Positions 60,041 to 64,000 of a DNA stretch of 64,000 nucleotides are shown here, in pieces. Origin of the DNA: Marinicellulosiphila megalodicopiae (GTDB lineage: Bacteria > Pseudomonadota > Gammaproteobacteria > Pseudomonadales > Natronospirillaceae); assembly GCF_045862395.1 (NCBI RefSeq), contig NZ_AP023087.1:2418001-2482000 (forward strand), given 5' to 3'. The translations under genes and the position numbers were made by a program. The notes beneath the pieces were generated by a model. The model made no database searches, was not told the origin of the DNA, and was given only the letters and a program-made list of their open reading frames with translations. Each line of letters begins with the position of its first letter. Within the stretch, counting starts at the first letter, position 1.

Positions 60041-60682
60041 TCACATAAAAGCAGTTTTAGCATTATATTTTTCAATCGGTACAAAGCGTGCGCCTTCTAA
60101 TCCTGCCTCATTGTACACATCAACAAATTTTTGATGAACGATACACGTCATTGGATCTTCTCTTAACCAAAATATTAAGCGTTGTTCTTCTGGAATATTG
60201 TCTAATACTTCGTAATCTAATACCAATTTTTTATATTGAATAATTCGCCCACTAAAACTCACATCAGCTTTAGCATTTTCTAAGTCCAAACACTTAATTG
60301 AATATAAATAGTGTAAATAATAATAATCCAGTTTTAACTCATTAATCACTTCCCCACCAGTGCCTTGTACAAATTGAATACCAGGAAAATCTTTAAATGC
60401 CTTAACAAATTTCTCCGATACACTTTGTTCTAAATCGTAGCTATGAAAATCCACGTATCTCGGATCTTTTGGAATTGGTTTTGCTAAATTTATTTCATAG
60501 GAATAAATCTCTGGCGCTAATTGACACTCCATTCGATTGTTAATTAATTTTATATCATCATTATCGTCAAGATATTTATCTGAGTATAGATACTTAAGCT
60601 TTGGCTTAGTTGAAGCCTGCATCATAGGAAAGTTTTTATTATTTACTGAATGAATTACATAATATTGATCATTTTTAGCCAT
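60041..60682 (-). CDS. Imm11-like immunity protein, second paralogue (no partner toxin)
   Basis: 213 residues, the same length as the first paralogue and colinear with it. It shares YVDFHSYDLEQSVSEKFVKAF, GGEVINELKLDYYYLHYL, IPEEQRLIFWL and EAGLEGARFVPIEKYN. The order of motifs (DFH, VSxKFxxAF, QFxxGTxGE, IPxxxRLIF, KGxxF-like) fits Imm11 (DUF1629). Start sites lie 785 bases apart, a tandem duplication. No toxin module precedes it, only a remnant of spacer DNA. Confidence 0.7.
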   Translation of the reverse strand: MAKNDQYYVIHSVNNKNFPMMQASTKPKLKYLYSDKYLDDNDDIKLINNRMECQLAPEIYSYEINLAKPIPKDPRYVDFHSYDLEQSVSEKFVKAFKDFPGIQFVQGTGGEVINELKLDYYYLHYLYSIKCLDLENAKADVSFSGRIIQYKKLVLDYEVLDNIPEEQRLIFWLREDPMTCIVHQKFVDVYNEAGLEGARFVPIEKYNAKTAFM

Positions 60683-60718
60683 TAAATTGTCCTTTTTTAA
60701 ACAAATTTATTAAATTAA

Positions 60719-60776
60719 TCATTTTCTGGAAGCCAACTAAGAAATACATAATAAATAAATGCTAACCAAGCATTAC
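60719..60776. repeat. Spacer repeat shared by the immunity modules
   Basis: GGAAGCCAACTAAGAAATACATAATAAA... resembles 59935-59999 closely. Both copies lie beyond a hairpin following an immunity gene. They mark module boundaries where toxin cassettes were joined or lost. Confidence 0.7.
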
Positions 60777-60785
60777 ATATTCACT

Positions 60786-60819
60786 ATTAAAGGTGATCAT
60801 TGGTAGCATCACCTTTAAT
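60786..60819. terminator. Hairpin after immunity gene 1
   Basis: ATTAAAGGTGAT / ATCACCTTTAAT, 12-bp perfect stem with 10-base loop, directly after the immunity stop. It lacks a T-run, so termination strength is uncertain. Confidence 0.65.
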
Positions 60820-60825
60820 AATCAA

Positions 60826-61467
60826 TCACATAAACGCCGTTTCTTCATTGTATTGTTCTATTGGTACAAAACGAGCGCCTTTTAAACCTGCTTCATTATA
60901 GATATCTACAAATTTTTGGTGGACTATACGCGTCGAAGGACGCTCCCATAGCCAAAAAATTAAACGTTGATCTTCAGGAATATTATTTAAAACTTCGTAA
61001 TTAAGAACTAATTTTTCGTATGAAATAATTCTACCACTCTTGCTGGTTTTAACTTTTGATTTTTCCATATCCATACACTTAATAGCTTGTAAATAATGAA
61101 CAAGGTAATAATCTAATTTTAATTCATTAATAACTTCACCTTCAGTCCCTTGCAAAAACTGTACACCCGGGAATCCTTCAAATGCTTCAACAAATTTATT
61201 TGATACACTTTGCTCCAAATCATACATATGAAAATCAACATATTCTGGTTTATTAGGTTTAGGAAACGCTAAATTAATATGATAACTATAATCTTCAGGC
61301 GCTAATTCTATTTCGATCCTATTATTTATTAATATTTTATCACCATTGTCATCTCTATATTTACCTGAACATTGAGATCTTATATTAGGTGTAATTTCCC
61401 CATTCATCATTGGGTAATTTTTTGTATTTTCAGAGTGTACTACATAATATTGATCTAAATTTACCAT
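60826..61467 (-). CDS. Imm11-like immunity protein, first paralogue (partner of toxin 1)
   Basis: 213 residues, starting one base after the toxin 1 stop, with AGGA 7 bases before the ATG. Motifs YVDFHMYDLEQSVSNKFVEAF, FPGVQFLQGTEGEVINELKLDYY and NIPEDQRLIFWL are shared with the second paralogue. The tight pairing with a nuclease toxin supports the immunity role. The Imm11/DUF1629 assignment is by eye. Confidence 0.72.
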   Translation of the reverse strand: MVNLDQYYVVHSENTKNYPMMNGEITPNIRSQCSGKYRDDNGDKILINNRIEIELAPEDYSYHINLAFPKPNKPEYVDFHMYDLEQSVSNKFVEAFEGFPGVQFLQGTEGEVINELKLDYYLVHYLQAIKCMDMEKSKVKTSKSGRIISYEKLVLNYEVLNNIPEDQRLIFWLWERPSTRIVHQKFVDIYNEAGLKGARFVPIEQYNEETAFM

Positions 61468-61468
61468 G

Positions 61469-62884
61469 TTATTTTCCTATTTCTAAAGTTACATTGCTAA
61501 TTTCATTAATTTCTTCTTTTGGAAATATATGCTTTTCATTAGTTTCTCTTAAAGCGCACATTTTACCTTTATCTTTTCTTTTATCAGGTATCCCTCTTCT
61601 ACTATTTATTTCAGTCTCACTTGCGTTTGGATTACCACAGCCGGTCCCATTTGACTTATAATCTATTCCATCAGAAGAAATTGTCCATGTAAATGATGAA
61701 ATATTTCCTAAAATTATTTCACTTAATTCATTCATTTCTTCAATAAATTTATTACCACTTTCAAGAATACATTTACCACTCTCTTCAATTTCAACTATTA
61801 TATCTATAACATTTTGCGCTACAGCTTGAGGATAAGGTAAAAACACCTCTGTATTTGTATTTGATTTCACATCTGTATAAGTAGCATCATGCGATCCTTT
61901 ATGAAGGGGGATTTCTAGATGGCATGCTAGTTCCATTGCACTTGGAAGCATCACTCCATTATCTTTACTATTAATATTGTACCCAAATTTTTGGGCAACA
62001 TTTCTTATTTTTGAGCTACTTCTTAATGTATTTGAATCTATTAAATGATGTGCTTGTAACGAAGGAATAGGTTTATCATCACTAGTTCTACCAATTTCGT
62101 AATTCCAAGGATGTTTATTGATATCATCTCCAAACCCCCAATTTTCAGCAATATATTCACCAAGTTTTGTACCTTTGCCAACTTCATAACCTTCAATTCT
62201 CTTAGCTTTTTTGTTAGACCCTGGGCACTCCGCATCATAAGCCTTACCGCAAGTCTCACATTTTTTCTCTTGTTCGTCTTTTGGTTTTTCTTCTTCAGTT
62301 TTAGTTGCTGGGGCTTTTTCTTTTGACTCTTGATTATTTGAGTCATTCTTTTGAGAGTCTTTATTCTTTTCGTCTTGTTTACTCAAGCCTTCATTATATT
62401 TTACATCTTTATCTTCTGACTGATTTATTGAACTGATCGATGATTGTTCGTCACCTGAATTTCCTACATTGGCTTCGTATATTCTTGCACTTAAAGGAGT
62501 GGGTTTGTCTTTGATCAGAAATTTTAGCCCCATTTTAAAGGCAGTTGGTAAACTTGAATTAATTCTTAAGCTTTCATGCACTAGGTCGGTGGTGTCATCA
62601 AATACTTGGTCTTTTAGTATATTATCTTTGTCATAGGTCACAGCAGGAAGCACGACATCATTTACTGAGTTTCGCACTAAAAACACCATGCCATTTTTGA
62701 TTTGGTATTCTAAATCAGCAGGGATGGTCATCCAACGCTCTTTGTAGCTGGCTATTTTTGGTATGGACGCCAATTCACGCGGGGTTAATTGATTTAATGC
62801 AATTAACGCTTGAGTTGGGCTTTCGATTTGAAATATTTCTTCAGTTTGAAATTTAATTATTTCTACTAACTTCATATTAGTCAT
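61469..62884 (-). CDS. Polymorphic toxin with C-terminal AHH nuclease (toxin 1)
   Basis: 471 residues. An N-terminal domain (about 1-135, with PTQALIALNQLTPRELASIPKIASYKERW) is of a kind I do not recognise and lacks a signal peptide, so delivery may be by a type VI or similar system. A Lys/Glu/Ser-rich linker follows (about 138-205), then a CETCGKAYDAECPGS cysteine motif. The AHH nuclease domain has Ala 278-His 279-His 280 (SLQAHHLIDS), DNGVMLPSAMELACHLEIPLHKGSHDATY and the tail LEIGK. An ATG three codons later is an alternative start. The partner immunity gene follows at once. Confidence 0.8.
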   Translation of the reverse strand: MTNMKLVEIIKFQTEEIFQIESPTQALIALNQLTPRELASIPKIASYKERWMTIPADLEYQIKNGMVFLVRNSVNDVVLPAVTYDKDNILKDQVFDDTTDLVHESLRINSSLPTAFKMGLKFLIKDKPTPLSARIYEANVGNSGDEQSSISSINQSEDKDVKYNEGLSKQDEKNKDSQKNDSNNQESKEKAPATKTEEEKPKDEQEKKCETCGKAYDAECPGSNKKAKRIEGYEVGKGTKLGEYIAENWGFGDDINKHPWNYEIGRTSDDKPIPSLQAHHLIDSNTLRSSSKIRNVAQKFGYNINSKDNGVMLPSAMELACHLEIPLHKGSHDATYTDVKSNTNTEVFLPYPQAVAQNVIDIIVEIEESGKCILESGNKFIEEMNELSEIILGNISSFTWTISSDGIDYKSNGTGCGNPNASETEINSRRGIPDKRKDKGKMCALRETNEKHIFPKEEINEISNVTLEIGK

Positions 62885-62927
62885 TGCTTGTTTTACTCAC
62901 CCGTCTAAATTTTAAATACATTCCAAT

Positions 62928-63309
62928 TATTAATTGGAATGATAACTTTGCATTTTTGATTGTATATTTTTCATTATGGACTTTTCTGATTAGATTCACT
63001 TCGACTGACACAAAAAAACATTCAATTAAAAAGTGCGCTGTCTGCTTTAATTTACATTTTAATTTAACCGTTCCACATCCACGCTGACTTTTAAACTGTG
63101 TCCACCTTGTGTATTCACTTCGCCTTGTAGTGGGCACACATCTTCATAATCGTTACCAAAAGCTAATCTTATATAACGATCGGTTGCTAAGCAATTATTA
63201 GTTGGATCAAACTCTATCCAGCCATGAATTGGCTCAAACAACGCAAACCACGCATGAGATACATCTTTGCTTGGAACATAGTTAATTTGACTGTCCACTT
63301 TAGTATCTA
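62928..63309. repeat. Direct repeat B: original copy overlapping the transglutaminase gene tail
   Basis: Matches 57929-58314 in direct orientation. Because it includes the intact 3' end of the gene, recombination between A and B would delete the ~5-kb island and still leave one complete transglutaminase gene. Confidence 0.93.
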
Positions 63310-63931
63310 CGTATCCGCTGATGTATTTTGCAATTAATCCTACACTTCGTAAACAGGCAATGGCCAAATGTGAGAAATCTTGACACACACCACCTTGGTT
63401 TTCAAAACAATCTATTGCGGTGCTGTTAACATTGCTAATGGTTGGATCAAATTTAAAATCATTATATATTCGTGTATTTAACTCTATACAACTTTCTAAA
63501 ATAGGTTTGTTTGGTTTAAATGATTGTTGCGCGTATTGTTTGATCGTTTCATTGTATTGTATAAATTGACTGTCTTTAAAATAGTGTGATAACTCACTAT
63601 TTTGTTCAATTAAATCTTTAGCATTGTATTGATTTAAATCAACGGATTGTTGCATATTTAATGGCGAAAAAGACTGAGTGACTACTGTATGAATGGTTGT
63701 TAATACTAATGATTTGATTGCATAATCAATTGTAAATTGTGCGTTAACATTACCAAACTGATCGGTTGTTTCTGTTTGTTGATGTTTATTTGGATTAATA
63801 ATAAATTGCTTAAATATCACATTTTGATGTTTACTATTTGATACCGTTAAACGCGTTTGCAGTTGGCAATACGAGACTAATTTTTCAAATTTAAACTGAT
63901 TTTTATGCAATACACGATATTTTGGCAACAC
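63059..63931 (-). CDS. Transglutaminase-like cysteine protease-fold protein
   Basis: 290 residues. An N-terminal beta region of the bacterial transglutaminase-like family is followed by the catalytic core: Cys 183 in GGVCQDFSHLAIACLR, His 226 in DVSHAWFALFEP, Asp 242 in IEFDPTNN. No signal peptide, so probably cytoplasmic. Often such genes sit with alpha-E/circularly permuted ATP-grasp genes, which would lie outside this window. 63932-64000 holds no feature I can support. Confidence 0.88.
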   Translation of the reverse strand: MLPKYRVLHKNQFKFEKLVSYCQLQTRLTVSNSKHQNVIFKQFIINPNKHQQTETTDQFGNVNAQFTIDYAIKSLVLTTIHTVVTQSFSPLNMQQSVDLNQYNAKDLIEQNSELSHYFKDSQFIQYNETIKQYAQQSFKPNKPILESCIELNTRIYNDFKFDPTISNVNSTAIDCFENQGGVCQDFSHLAIACLRSVGLIAKYISGYVDTKVDSQINYVPSKDVSHAWFALFEPIHGWIEFDPTNNCLATDRYIRLAFGNDYEDVCPLQGEVNTQGGHSLKVSVDVERLN

Positions 63932-64000
63932 AACCTCCTATCAAAACCACCTATTAAAACACCCCCCTTACCCTTACCCTCCCCCATTAAAACAGAGAGT

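Noticed and set aside
62877..63137. 86-codon ORF over the transglutaminase tail and its twin at 57833-58138
   Set aside because: It is antiparallel-frame sequence within the duplicated segment, out of frame with the recognised transglutaminase.

Overview
The window looks like the chromosome of an AT-rich, Gram-negative, probably aquatic gammaproteobacterium. The housekeeping genes and their order point there (gpmI-envC-ctpA-yibQ-like, mnmC, fabB, nudJ-mnmA-hflD, ubiE, rnm). So do the large PKD-domain lipoproteins and a xylanase-deacetylase fusion, which suggest a polysaccharide degrader. No species is assigned. No tRNA or rRNA gene was seen.

Layout. 1-20.9 kb is core chromosome: ubiE (cut by the window edge), gpmI, envC, ctpA, a divergent polysaccharide deacetylase, a dienelactone hydrolase/TerB/porin/rnm run, yciI, an SH3 protein, mnmC, an aspartoacylase-like gene, fabB, a MOSC protein, and a 1530-residue PKD lipoprotein built from 282-bp DNA repeats and carrying one CxxCH haem motif. 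21-27.3 kb is a mosaic of decayed mobile DNA: an IS91-like transposase remnant, a GFA enzyme, a 5'-truncated group II intron with domain V, and a DUF2314-like secreted protein, followed by an intact-looking hipBA pair. 27.35-42.05 kb is a chromosomal integron. It has intI (+ strand, perfect LexA box), an attI/Pc region, then 26 gene cassettes reading leftward with 25 recognisable attC sites. Most attC sites belong to one near-identical family whose stems covary. The cassettes include an Imm41-like orphan immunity gene, zinc-ribbon, S1-like, EF-Tu-domain-III-like, VOC, alpha/beta-hydrolase, DUF3144, DMP19-like and DUF6714-like proteins, one nonsense pseudogene, one two-gene cassette and one apparently non-coding cassette. 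Two attC sites carry a 165-bp MITE-like insertion.

42.0-43.0 kb holds an alkB 3' remnant and decayed ~152-bp tandem repeats. 43-57.9 kb returns to core or niche genes: M61 peptidase, GH10 xylanase/CE4 deacetylase, RluA-family synthase, hybrid histidine kinase, PKD lipoprotein, DUF5610 protein, and nudJ-mnmA-hflD. 57.9-63.9 kb is a polymorphic-toxin island. It contains one full AHH-nuclease toxin with its Imm11-like immunity gene, a second immunity paralogue without a toxin, and a displaced second AHH module split by a frameshift at an A8 tract, with a third immunity gene. The island is bracketed by ~385-bp direct repeats made from the tail of a transglutaminase gene, so it could be lost by simple homologous recombination.

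The two most interesting systems are the SOS-controlled integron and the repeat-bounded toxin-immunity island. Names for cassette families rest on recognising sequence patterns by eye and need profile searches.
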